From Candidatus Latescibacterota bacterium (GTDB lineage: Bacteria > Latescibacterota > UBA2968 > UBA8231), in contig JAJDYK010000361.1 of assembly GCA_022825185.1 (NCBI GenBank), positions 1 through 33,155 of the forward strand: a stretch of 33,155 bases of DNA. Direction: 5' to 3'. Shown here one piece after another: positions 7,228 through 14,071 of the stretch (position 1 is its first letter; each line of letters starts with the position of its first letter). The notes under the pieces were generated by a model. It was given only the letters and a program-made list of their open reading frames with translations. It did not search any database and was not told the origin of the DNA. Both the position numbers and the translations under genes were made by a program.

Positions 7228-8385
7228 TCAGTTGACCGCGCCCCGACCGAAGCGCCAGTTGAACAGCGTGATGGTGAATATGATGACAAACATAAACCAA
7301 GCTACGGCGGCCGCGTACCCAAACTCTAGGTTTTCAAAGGCCGAGCGATAGATGTAGTAGCCGAGCGTGACCGTGTTGTCCCCGTCCTTGCCCGGGCCGC
7401 CATTGGTCATCAAGTAGGCGATTTCAAAGCCTCCTTGCAGCCCGCCGATAATGGACATGACGCAGATAAAGAAGGTCGTAGGGGCGATCATCGGCCACGT
7501 GATGTGCCAAAATTGCTGCCACTTAGAGGCTCCGTCGATGTCTGAGGCTTCGTACAGCTCCTCGGGCACATTGGCAAGGGCCGCGAGGTAGAGGATCATA
7601 TTGCCCCCGCCCATGGACGCCCAGATGCCCATAAAGATGATGGCCGTCTTGGCCCAATAGGCGGCTTGTTCTATGCCCAGCCAAGAAAGCCAGCCCAAAT
7701 CGACGCTACTGGAAAGCCAGTTGGGCAAGTCGTCGATGCTGTTGAGACCAGCGAGGAGGGGCAGGCGTCCCGACAGCCAAGCCCAGAAGCCGCCGTACTC
7801 GTATGGGCCGATGATGACCCAATAGAGTGCAAAGGCCGAGAGGAGAGCGAACAGGACTTGGGCGGGTCGCTCAGACTTGGCCTTGTGCGCTAGAGATTTC
7901 AGGACCAAGCCTATCAGTAAGAGGATCGTTACGCGCACGGCGAGCGAGAAGTAGGGCCACGAGAGGATGGGCAGCAAGATCGAGTTGACGAGGCCGTACT
8001 TGGGGTTGTAAAGCCACTTCCAGAGTAAGAACAGCGCAACCCCATTGGTGACGGTGGGGAGGTAGAAAACCGTGCGATAGACGATGATGCCGCGCAGCTT
8101 TTGCGAGAGGACGATGGCCAAGAGGAGCGAGCCGCCGATGGACAGGGGCAAGCCTATCATGAGAAAGACCGTGTTGTAGAGATAAAACCAGAGCTTGGGG
8201 TCGGTCAGTAGCCGAATAAAGTTGTCGAAGCCAATGAAGCGAGGCGCAGAGAACGTGTCCCACTGAAAGAACGCGAGGCCAAAGGAAAAGAACACCGGCA
8301 GGGACGTGAAGATCAAAAACCCGGTCAGATTGGGCGCGAGGAAGAGCAGCGCCCAGCGCAGAATTCTTTTTTCGCGGGGCTTCAA
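7228..8385 (-). CDS. MalF-type carbohydrate ABC transporter permease
   Basis: A 385-residue inner-membrane permease of the sugar-importing binding-protein-dependent family. Residues 10-40 are the first membrane segment, followed by the usual FQWDTF and FIGFDNF region. The EAA loop is EELYEASDIDGASKWQQFW at residues 275-293, followed by TNGGPGKDGDNT, a stretch typical of MalF-type proteins. Between LYNPKYGLVNSIL (to about 137) and PNWLS (221), where relatives have a short loop, there are about 80 extra residues with two hydrophobic stretches (about 146-165 and 177-206). The start is TTG 8385, sharing the bases TTGA with the stop of the binding-protein gene. No better start is seen nearby. It pairs with the MalG-like gene as the transmembrane heterodimer. 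Confidence 0.9.
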   Translation of the reverse strand: MKPREKRILRWALLFLAPNLTGFLIFTSLPVFFSFGLAFFQWDTFSAPRFIGFDNFIRLLTDPKLWFYLYNTVFLMIGLPLSIGGSLLLAIVLSQKLRGIIVYRTVFYLPTVTNGVALFLLWKWLYNPKYGLVNSILLPILSWPYFSLAVRVTILLLIGLVLKSLAHKAKSERPAQVLFALLSAFALYWVIIGPYEYGGFWAWLSGRLPLLAGLNSIDDLPNWLSSSVDLGWLSWLGIEQAAYWAKTAIIFMGIWASMGGGNMILYLAALANVPEELYEASDIDGASKWQQFWHITWPMIAPTTFFICVMSIIGGLQGGFEIAYLMTNGGPGKDGDNTVTLGYYIYRSAFENLEFGYAAAVAWFMFVIIFTITLFNWRFGRGAVN

Positions 8386-10091
8386 GCGTCCATCTCCGCG
8401 CGTTGCCGCCGTGCGTAAAACGCCAAGCCGACGCCGATTGCCACTAGGAGGATCGCGATTCCGAGGAGATCGAGCACATGGCTGCGGCTGGAGAGCGTGC
8501 GGTTGCGCTTAGCTTTGGCCAAGGACTCGCGCATGCGGGCGGACATTTCAGTGACGGCTGCTTGGCCGACCGTGGGGTTGCTCACCGCGCTCTGGTCGGG
8601 CATGCGGCCGAGAAATCGGTAAGTCTGGCGGGCTGTTGAGTCGGCAGGCTGGTAGGCCGCGTTGATGAGGTTAGTGCCCAGCGCGCCCTGCAAACGGGTA
8701 ATGTCAAAAGCAGCCCCGTAGGCTGCGGCCTGCTCTGCGACTGGGTGATCCATGGCGTCGAGCAGGGCCGAGCGGTGTTGGTCCTCGTCGGGGAATTCGG
8801 GATCGGGCTGCGAAAAATAGCGCTCCGAGAACTGCTTGCGACTGCCGAAGGCATCTGCGTCCTTGGTCAACAGGTTGTTGAAATCCGGGCTGGACAAGTA
8901 TTCTAAAAAGTAAAAGGCCTCCCGCTCGTGCTGCGTGCCCTTGCGGATGGCCGTCACCCGCCCGCCCATCTCGCCCGCCTTGCCCCGGTGGCGGCCGGTC
9001 TCGCTGATTTCGCCCCAAGGGCCGTTGCGCAGACTCGGGTTGGCGCGGATCTCGGGGTCGCTCATCCAGCGTTCCCACTCCTCGTAGGGCACGTAGCGAG
9101 GCATGGGGTAAATCTCGGTGGTAAAGCGGGCCTCGCGGCGCACCTTGATCAGCCCCCAGCGGCCGATGAGGATGGTGCCCAATTTGCCCGCCGAATACAG
9201 CCCTAGGATGGATTGTCCGCCCCAACCGCCACCGCCTGTTTGCGCGGATTGGTCTTCGGCCGAGGGCACGACGTGGAAGGTGTTGACTAGATCGTACAGA
9301 TACTGGGCGGCTATGGCACCAGCTGGAGAATCGAGGGCGATTTCGGTGCCATCGTCGTTGAGGAAGCTGCCACCGGCTTGGTAGATGAAGTTGTTCAACC
9401 CCCCGCCAAAGCCCGCCCCGCCCGAGCCAAAGGTCTCATAGCGCCGACCATCGGCGCTCTTTTTAGTGAGGGCCTGACACAAGAGGACGTAGTCCCACCA
9501 AGTCCAGTGGTTCCACGGCAAGGGCGGCATGGCCAAGTTCTGCGCTTGGCGTTCGCGCTGGACTGCGTCGTAGAGTGAGCGGTTGAGAAAGGTGACGCTG
9601 ACGGTGACGTTGTTGGGGACGGCAAAGATGCGAAAGCGGTCGTATTCGTCGGCTTCGGCTGGTGCATCGGCTACGGGTACGGCGAGGGCATTGCGCCGAT
9701 GCAGCCAAAAGTCGTCGAGGTTTAGCTTGGCCTCGCGCATGTAGTCGTTTAGTTCGACCATGACGCCCTTGGAAGCATAGAGCGCGAAGGTCGCATAGCT
9801 ATAAATGTCGAAGACGTCCGGCCCGGAGCCAGCCGCGGCTTGGGTGAGGATTTTTTGCACATCCGCGCTTGGGTCGAGGACGACGCGCACTTTCTTGTCT
9901 TCGTAGAGCCGGTTGAAGAGGGCCATTTGTTCGGTGCGCGCCGGGTTGGGGTCAGAGGCCCAGCGGATGACAGTGTACTCGCCGCCCGCGGACGGGTCGT
10001 CTGGATAGACGGATAAGCCCCAGCGGTTAAGGGCGTACCAACCGACCAAGATCAGGGCGAGGACGGCGATGGTCGTAGATAGATCGCGCAA
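8382..10091 (-). CDS. Family 1 extracellular solute-binding protein, membrane-anchored at both ends
   Basis: A 569-residue sugar-type binding protein, longer than the usual 400-450. The start is TTG 10091, directly followed by a hydrophobic segment (TTIAVLALILVGWYAL, residues 6-21) with no lipobox and no clear cleavage site. The binding fold shows family traits: GSGPDVFDIYSYATFALYASKG (read in two parts), WTWWDYVLLCQALTKK, GRWGLIKVRREARFTTEIYPMPR, and REAFYFLEYLSSPDFNN. The C-terminus has a second hydrophobic segment (LLGIAILLVAIGVGLAFYA) ending in a short basic tail. This would tether the domain outside the inner membrane by both ends. It is the first gene of the operon and overlaps the MalF-like start. 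The substrate is unknown; a carbohydrate is inferred from the permease family. No ATPase gene is present, so a shared MsmK-type ATPase encoded elsewhere is expected. Confidence 0.88.
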   Translation of the reverse strand: MRDLSTTIAVLALILVGWYALNRWGLSVYPDDPSAGGEYTVIRWASDPNPARTEQMALFNRLYEDKKVRVVLDPSADVQKILTQAAAGSGPDVFDIYSYATFALYASKGVMVELNDYMREAKLNLDDFWLHRRNALAVPVADAPAEADEYDRFRIFAVPNNVTVSVTFLNRSLYDAVQRERQAQNLAMPPLPWNHWTWWDYVLLCQALTKKSADGRRYETFGSGGAGFGGGLNNFIYQAGGSFLNDDGTEIALDSPAGAIAAQYLYDLVNTFHVVPSAEDQSAQTGGGGWGGQSILGLYSAGKLGTILIGRWGLIKVRREARFTTEIYPMPRYVPYEEWERWMSDPEIRANPSLRNGPWGEISETGRHRGKAGEMGGRVTAIRKGTQHEREAFYFLEYLSSPDFNNLLTKDADAFGSRKQFSERYFSQPDPEFPDEDQHRSALLDAMDHPVAEQAAAYGAAFDITRLQGALGTNLINAAYQPADSTARQTYRFLGRMPDQSAVSNPTVGQAAVTEMSARMRESLAKAKRNRTLSSRSHVLDLLGIAILLVAIGVGLAFYARRQRAEMDA

Positions 10092-10127
10092 GAGAAAACC
10101 TGTTGAAGATGCGAGGCGAAAGGGCCA

Positions 10128-10155
10128 AGTGTAAAAAAAAATGTGAGATTGTCAA
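10128..10155 (-). promoter_or_regulatory. Predicted sigma70-type promoter for the ABC transporter operon
   Basis: On the minus strand a perfect TTGACA (10155 to 10150) is followed after 16 bases by TACACT (10133 to 10128), which matches four of six bases of TATAAT. The spacer holds a run of nine T. The TTG start of the binding-protein gene lies about 36 bases further on. Confidence 0.5.
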
Positions 10156-10208
10156 TGCGGGAAGCCGAGAGTAATTCAATAAATATGGAAATAGGTAAAT
10201 AAAATTTC

Positions 10209-10235
10209 TTGACAGGTATGTGGACAGGTTATAAA
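10209..10235 (+). promoter_or_regulatory. Predicted sigma70-type promoter for the CBM9-like gene
   Basis: A perfect TTGACA at 10209-10214 is followed after 15 bases by TATAAA at 10230-10235. The spacer is short of the ideal 17. An AT-rich tract lies just upstream (10173-10207). Transcription would begin about 45 bases before the TTG start at 10287. Confidence 0.55.
10211..10229 (+). repeat. Direct repeat GACAGGT x2 inside the promoter
   Basis: GACAGGT occurs at 10211-10217 and again at 10223-10229, a 12-base period. The two copies run from the -35 element to the edge of the -10 element. The placement would suit a regulator binding site, but a chance repeat cannot be excluded. Confidence 0.4.
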
Positions 10236-10272
10236 TTGACCACTTCTTCGTCTCTCGTTCTATCAACCTTGC

Positions 10273-10280
10273 AAAGGAGG
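10273..10280 (+). promoter_or_regulatory. Ribosome binding site for the CBM9-like gene
   Basis: AAAGGAGG ends 6 bases before TTG 10287. It decides the start in favour of TTG 10287, giving a clean signal peptide, over the longer open frame from 10209, which would include the promoter. Confidence 0.8.
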
Positions 10281-10286
10281 GTTCCC

Positions 10287-11183
10287 TTGAAGAGACTAAG
10301 CCTTCTAGCCTTGGTTGCGGTGATGGCTGCTTCGGCTGCTTTCGCGCACCAAGCTAATTATTTCGCGCCGCAGATTCCCAACCCCGACAACATGGTCATC
10401 GACGGCAATGATGACGACTGGGCCTGGATTGATCCGGCTTTCGCCATTAACCCCGACACCATGTTCGAAATTCTCGGTAGTGAGTGGCCCCCGGCCAAAG
10501 ATGACTGGGACTGCATTCTCTACGTAGCTTGGAGTTCGGCCCCCGACAATTCGCTGTACTACTTTGCTCGGGTTACCGATGACTCGCTGGGCCTTTTCGT
10601 CGAGAACCCCCAAGAGTATTGGAAGGACGACTCGCTGGAAATCATCGTCGATGCCGACCACTCGAGCGAGAACTTCAACGAGACCGAGATGACCTCTGGC
10701 CAGCAGTACGGCATCCGCGTTCTGCCCGCCGCCGGTCAGAAGGACACTTGGATCTTCAACGTGCCGCAGGAGAGCATCCTGTGGTCCACCGAGCGTCCTT
10801 GGTTCGTCTATGAGTGGACCCTCGATCCGCCGGACGCCCGTCCACTGGAGCAGCCCGCTGGTAGCTCAGTGACCTACACCTACGAGGTCAAGCAGGCTGT
10901 GTGGACCTTCCACGACAAGACGGGTCCCGACGCCAGCGCTCGCCACAACTTTGCCTCCGATCAGATCATCGGTCTGACCTTCCAGTTTGACGAGACCGAG
11001 AATCCCGAGGTGGGCCGCGAGAAGCAGCCAGGCACGACGCCGGTTAACGGCGCGTTCCAGGACAACTCGAACGGCTCGGACTTCATCACAGTGGAGACCG
11101 AAGGCGCTACGGGTGGTACAGGCGGCACGACGAGTGTCGAAGCCGATAGCTGGGGTCGGATCAAAAGCTACATGGTCCAATAA
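10287..11183 (+). CDS. Secreted CBM9-like (carbohydrate-binding family 9 type) protein
   Basis: A 298-residue protein beginning at TTG 10287 with a textbook Sec signal peptide (KRLSLLALVAVM, cleavage likely after AFA at residue 20). The mature start reads NPDNMVIDGNDDDWAWIDPA, the 'xIDGxxxDWxx' opening typical of CBM9-like domains. SLYYFARVTDDSLGLF and YWKDDSLEIIVDADHS are further family-like strands (the usual 'DD.lEi.iD' motif). The C-terminal part is acidic with a Gly/Thr-rich linker (EGATGGTGGTTS). Family knowledge: such domains bind sugars or sit beside glycan enzymes; no catalytic domain is seen here. It is divergent from a sugar ABC operon, which suggests shared carbohydrate-related regulation. 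A strong Shine-Dalgarno, good promoter and downstream hairpins suggest high expression. The substrate is unknown. Confidence 0.75.
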   Translation: MKRLSLLALVAVMAASAAFAHQANYFAPQIPNPDNMVIDGNDDDWAWIDPAFAINPDTMFEILGSEWPPAKDDWDCILYVAWSSAPDNSLYYFARVTDDSLGLFVENPQEYWKDDSLEIIVDADHSSENFNETEMTSGQQYGIRVLPAAGQKDTWIFNVPQESILWSTERPWFVYEWTLDPPDARPLEQPAGSSVTYTYEVKQAVWTFHDKTGPDASARHNFASDQIIGLTFQFDETENPEVGREKQPGTTPVNGAFQDNSNGSDFITVETEGATGGTGGTTSVEADSWGRIKSYMVQ

Positions 11184-11191
11184 GGCGCACC

Positions 11192-11208
11192 CTAGCATCT
11201 TCTGCTAG
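11192..11208 (+). other. Short hairpin after the CBM9-like gene
   Basis: CTAGCA (11192-11197) and TGCTAG (11203-11208) pair across the five-base loop TCTTC. It starts 9 bases after the stop codon. It has no T-run, so it is not a classic terminator. Confidence 0.4.
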
Positions 11209-11210
11209 AT

Positions 11211-11223
11211 CGCACATTGTGCG
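11211..11223. other. Near-palindrome CGCACA-T-TGTGCG
   Basis: Six-base arms around a single central T, between the two hairpins. The one-base centre makes a hairpin unlikely in RNA; it could be a protein binding site in DNA or a chance palindrome. Confidence 0.35.
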
Positions 11224-11227
11224 CAAG

Positions 11228-11267
11228 AGATAAAGAGAGGTGGAGGCGACTTCATCTCTCTTTATCT
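11228..11267 (+). terminator. Strong 12-bp hairpin (attenuator or processing site)
   Basis: AGATAAAGAGAG at 11228-11239 is perfectly complementary to CTCTCTTTATCT at 11256-11267, with a 16-base loop. It ends 36 bases before the lipoprotein start. The stem is AT-rich and not followed by a T-run, so partial termination or mRNA stabilisation of the upstream gene seems more likely than full termination. Confidence 0.5.
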
Positions 11268-11302
11268 ATCGCCTTTGCATCGCTTTCAGGAAGGCATTCT
11301 CA

Positions 11303-12049
11303 ATGAGGATACGGAACATCGCAACGAGCGGGCTTTTGTCGGCTCTTTATCTGTTTGTGCTTGTCGGGTGCATCTCACAGGTGGGGCTGCGGCGCTTTGC
11401 AACGTTTCCCGAGCCAGTTCCGCAACAAGACGAGGCCATGACCGTCCTCGATGATGGGGCGATCGTCTATGCCAAGGATCGCTTGGAGATCTCGCTACAG
11501 GTGTTGGATGACGGATTCCTCAATCGCCAGTTCGCGGCTGATTCAAGGAAGGGCGCTGACTCGACCAATCCATACACGTATGGCAATTGGAAGCCCTGGG
11601 GCCAAGACTGGACTCCAGAGCGCTTTACCGTGGTCTTGCTGAAGGCCAAAAACTACGAGTACCCCAAGGTTTTCATCGACCCCAAGGCGCTCGTGATCAC
11701 TACGTCGAACAACCGAGTATACAATGCGCTCGACGGCGGACAGCTCGAAGATCTCTTCAGCCCGTATCTGCGGGCTTATGCTGGCAACCAGCGGCAGCAG
11801 TTCGAAGCTACCACCGACCTGCTCAAACGCACTATCTATCCGCCTGATATGGTTTTTTCCGGTCAAGAATCAGTCGGGTATATCGTCTTTCCGGTTTTGC
11901 ACCGAGACGTGAGCAACTTCACCGTCAACGTGCCGGACATGGCCGTGCGTTTCGACTACAAGGGCGAACCGGTGGAGACCATTGACTTAGCATTTAAGTT
12001 CCAACGCGAAATTTACTACGCTCTTCATCCCCGTGCGGAGACGCCGTAA
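11303..12049 (+). CDS. Lipoprotein of unknown family
   Basis: A 248-residue protein with a lipoprotein signal: a basic N-terminus, a hydrophobic core and LFVLVGC, so Cys23 would be lipidated. ATG 11303 is chosen because AGGAAGG lies at 11288-11294 and the signal peptide starts there; the frame is open upstream to 11240, but that stretch is in the hairpin region. I do not recognise the family. The body looks like a beta-sandwich: alternating strands such as FTVVLLKAKNYEYPKVFIDP in the middle and, near the end, VGYIVFPVL, FTVNVPDMAVRFDYKG and TIDLAFKFQRE. There is no enzyme motif. The stop overlaps the next ATG by one base (TAATG), so it is probably made together with the discoidin/FlgD-like protein that follows. 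Confidence 0.8.
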   Translation: MRIRNIATSGLLSALYLFVLVGCISQVGLRRFATFPEPVPQQDEAMTVLDDGAIVYAKDRLEISLQVLDDGFLNRQFAADSRKGADSTNPYTYGNWKPWGQDWTPERFTVVLLKAKNYEYPKVFIDPKALVITTSNNRVYNALDGGQLEDLFSPYLRAYAGNQRQQFEATTDLLKRTIYPPDMVFSGQESVGYIVFPVLHRDVSNFTVNVPDMAVRFDYKGEPVETIDLAFKFQREIYYALHPRAETP

Positions 12050-14016
12050 TGAATCGAGGGATGGCGGCGCGTATTGCAGTGCTGTTGTGCGCCTCGTGCG
12101 CTTGGGCCCCGTGGCTTGCTGCGGACGAATGGGTGCTTGGGGGCGGCGGTGGATTGCCGTGGGGCGATCTGGTCCAAGTTCGCGCCCAGATCGACGACCA
12201 AAGTAGCCCCGGCGCGATTCAGATCCGCGGCTTTACGCCCGACGAAAACATCATCACCACGCTCGCTTGGAAATACGGCAAGCCCAACGACTTGGTCAGC
12301 GAGGGGGATGCGGCGCTGTGGGACAATACGGCGGCTAGGAATTCCATTTCGCTGTCGATTGTCGATGGCGACGACACCACGAGCACTGCAGACCTTTTTA
12401 AAACCGCTGGCGTCGATCAAGACGGGCGCACCTTTTTTTTGGATATGGGCTCGCGCGTGCCAGCCGACAGCTTGGTCTTCTTCCCCCGGCAAGAGGGGAC
12501 GTACGCCAACGGCAAGCCCTTTAGCGACGACTTTGTTCGCAAGCACCGGATTTCCGTCAGCGATGGACTGACGTACGTGAACGAGCAGCCGCTTTTCACC
12601 TTACTGCGCGACGTTCCAGTGAACCCCAATAGCGTGTTCACCATGAAATTTCCCCAACAGTTCATTCGCTTTATTCAGTTGCGCGTGGGGTCGCGGAGTC
12701 CCTTTGAGATTGCCGAATTTGAGCTCTATGGCAACGGCTTCGTGCCGCGGGCCACGTACCGGAGCCAAGTTATCGACTTGGGCGAGGTCTCCAACTACGG
12801 TACTATATCTTGGGCCCAGCGGGCGCTGGAACTAGTAGAAGGTGAGTTGATCGAGTTGCCGGATCTGGGACAGACCTCGGTCGCGGTGCGCATGAAGACG
12901 GGCCAAGACGACAGCCCACTGGTTCACTTCCAAAAGGTTGTTGACAACGAAACGCGGGCCGTGAGCCAAGTAGTGGTCTCGGAAGCGGATTACAACAAGC
13001 TGCCCTCGGGAGAGAAGGGAGATATCGAGGACGACGCTGATAACTGGAGTCCTTGGTCGTTGCCGCTCGAATCTGGGCAATTGATTCCGCTGCCCAGTCC
13101 GCGTCCCTATTTTCAGCTCCAGATCATCATGGAGAGCCAATCCGTGACACAGACAGTGCGCATCGACTCGTTGCGGATTGAGCATTCGCTGCCTCCGGCT
13201 GCTGCAGTCGTCGGCGAAATTTCCTTGGCTGACGAGCCCAACCCACCGGCCGATATCGGCGTAATCGACAAAGACGACGCCGTTGTGCTGCCGAGTATCG
13301 ACGGGGGTGAAGAGGTGCTCTTCGCCTATGACGTGCGAGCTATAATAACCAACAACCAGAACGGCTTTGATGCCTTGCGCATCGACACGCCGACGCCAGC
13401 GCGCTTTGTCGGCCTGCAGATGGGCGATCCGCTTACGCCCGTGGAGCCAGATCGTGTGAGTGTGGGTGATAGAAGCCTTGAAGTGATTTTCACCAGCAAC
13501 AAGATCACTTTTGACAACAATGTGCCGCTGCGCGTGCTCTTTGAAGGATCGACCGTGGTGTTCGGCACGATTTTTACTGGCACAGTCTGGGATACCCAGT
13601 CCGATATTCTCGGCCAGCCCGTGCTCGAAGGCGATGCCAATTTCGACGTCAGCACCAACTCGCTGCGCGTGGCTTTGACCCAGCAGTCCGTGGGCGAAAT
13701 CGTCCGCGCGATAGAGTTTAATCCTTCGGTCTTCACGCCGAATGGAGATGGCATCAACGACCACATCGCCATCAAGTACACTGTAATCCAGATTTCCGAG
13801 CCCAAGCCTATCGAGGTGGCCATTTACGATTTGGCGGGTCGGTTGGTGCGCGTGTTGGCCGACCGCGAGCAGCCCGGCGGGATTTACACCGAGTTGTGGG
13901 ATGGGCGGAGCGATGCCGACGAGGCCGTGCCTCCGGGTAGTTACGTGGTCTCGCTCTCGGTTGACAGCGGGATCGGCAACTTCAGGCGAGTCGGCGTCGT
14001 CGGCGTGGCCTATTAG
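12049..14016 (+). CDS. Secreted discoidin-like / FlgD-like surface protein, subfamily A
   Basis: A 655-residue exported protein. The signal peptide runs to about residue 25 (ending WLAAD). The mature start, EWVLGGGGGLPWGDLVQV, resembles the start of the paralog at 24525. Residues about 85-220 look like an F5/8 type C (discoidin-like) fold: a variable segment with an Asp-rich loop, then FLDMGSRVPADSLVFFPR and a closing strand IRFIQLRVGSRSPFEIAEFELYG. A beta-rich middle (FVPRATYRSQVIDLGEVSNYGTI, read in parts) is shared with that paralog. From about residue 562 comes FTPNGDGINDHIAIKY, then VAIYDLAGRLVRVL, WDGRSDADEAVPPGSYVV, ending in GVAY: a FlgD-like or gliding-type C-terminal domain. In the FCB group such domains sit at the ends of secreted proteins. 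The ligand is unknown. Confidence 0.78.
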   Translation: MNRGMAARIAVLLCASCAWAPWLAADEWVLGGGGGLPWGDLVQVRAQIDDQSSPGAIQIRGFTPDENIITTLAWKYGKPNDLVSEGDAALWDNTAARNSISLSIVDGDDTTSTADLFKTAGVDQDGRTFFLDMGSRVPADSLVFFPRQEGTYANGKPFSDDFVRKHRISVSDGLTYVNEQPLFTLLRDVPVNPNSVFTMKFPQQFIRFIQLRVGSRSPFEIAEFELYGNGFVPRATYRSQVIDLGEVSNYGTISWAQRALELVEGELIELPDLGQTSVAVRMKTGQDDSPLVHFQKVVDNETRAVSQVVVSEADYNKLPSGEKGDIEDDADNWSPWSLPLESGQLIPLPSPRPYFQLQIIMESQSVTQTVRIDSLRIEHSLPPAAAVVGEISLADEPNPPADIGVIDKDDAVVLPSIDGGEEVLFAYDVRAIITNNQNGFDALRIDTPTPARFVGLQMGDPLTPVEPDRVSVGDRSLEVIFTSNKITFDNNVPLRVLFEGSTVVFGTIFTGTVWDTQSDILGQPVLEGDANFDVSTNSLRVALTQQSVGEIVRAIEFNPSVFTPNGDGINDHIAIKYTVIQISEPKPIEVAIYDLAGRLVRVLADREQPGGIYTELWDGRSDADEAVPPGSYVVSLSVDSGIGNFRRVGVVGVAY

Positions 14017-14054
14017 TTGATAGTTGGATATGATGCTTGACCGGCAAAAATTCA

Positions 14055-14063
14055 AAAGGGAGG
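14055..14063 (+). promoter_or_regulatory. Ribosome binding site for the large outer-membrane protein
   Basis: AAAGGGAGG ends 8 bases before GTG 14072. This start places the signal peptide at the very N-terminus, whereas ATG 14030 or 14033 would add about 13 charged residues in front of it. Confidence 0.65.
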
Positions 14064-14071
14064 GTTACAGC

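Noticed and set aside
12832..14055. Minus-strand open frame of 407 codons over the discoidin/FlgD-like gene
   Set aside because: Antisense shadow. The sense strand encodes the PNGDGIND domain shared with four paralogs.
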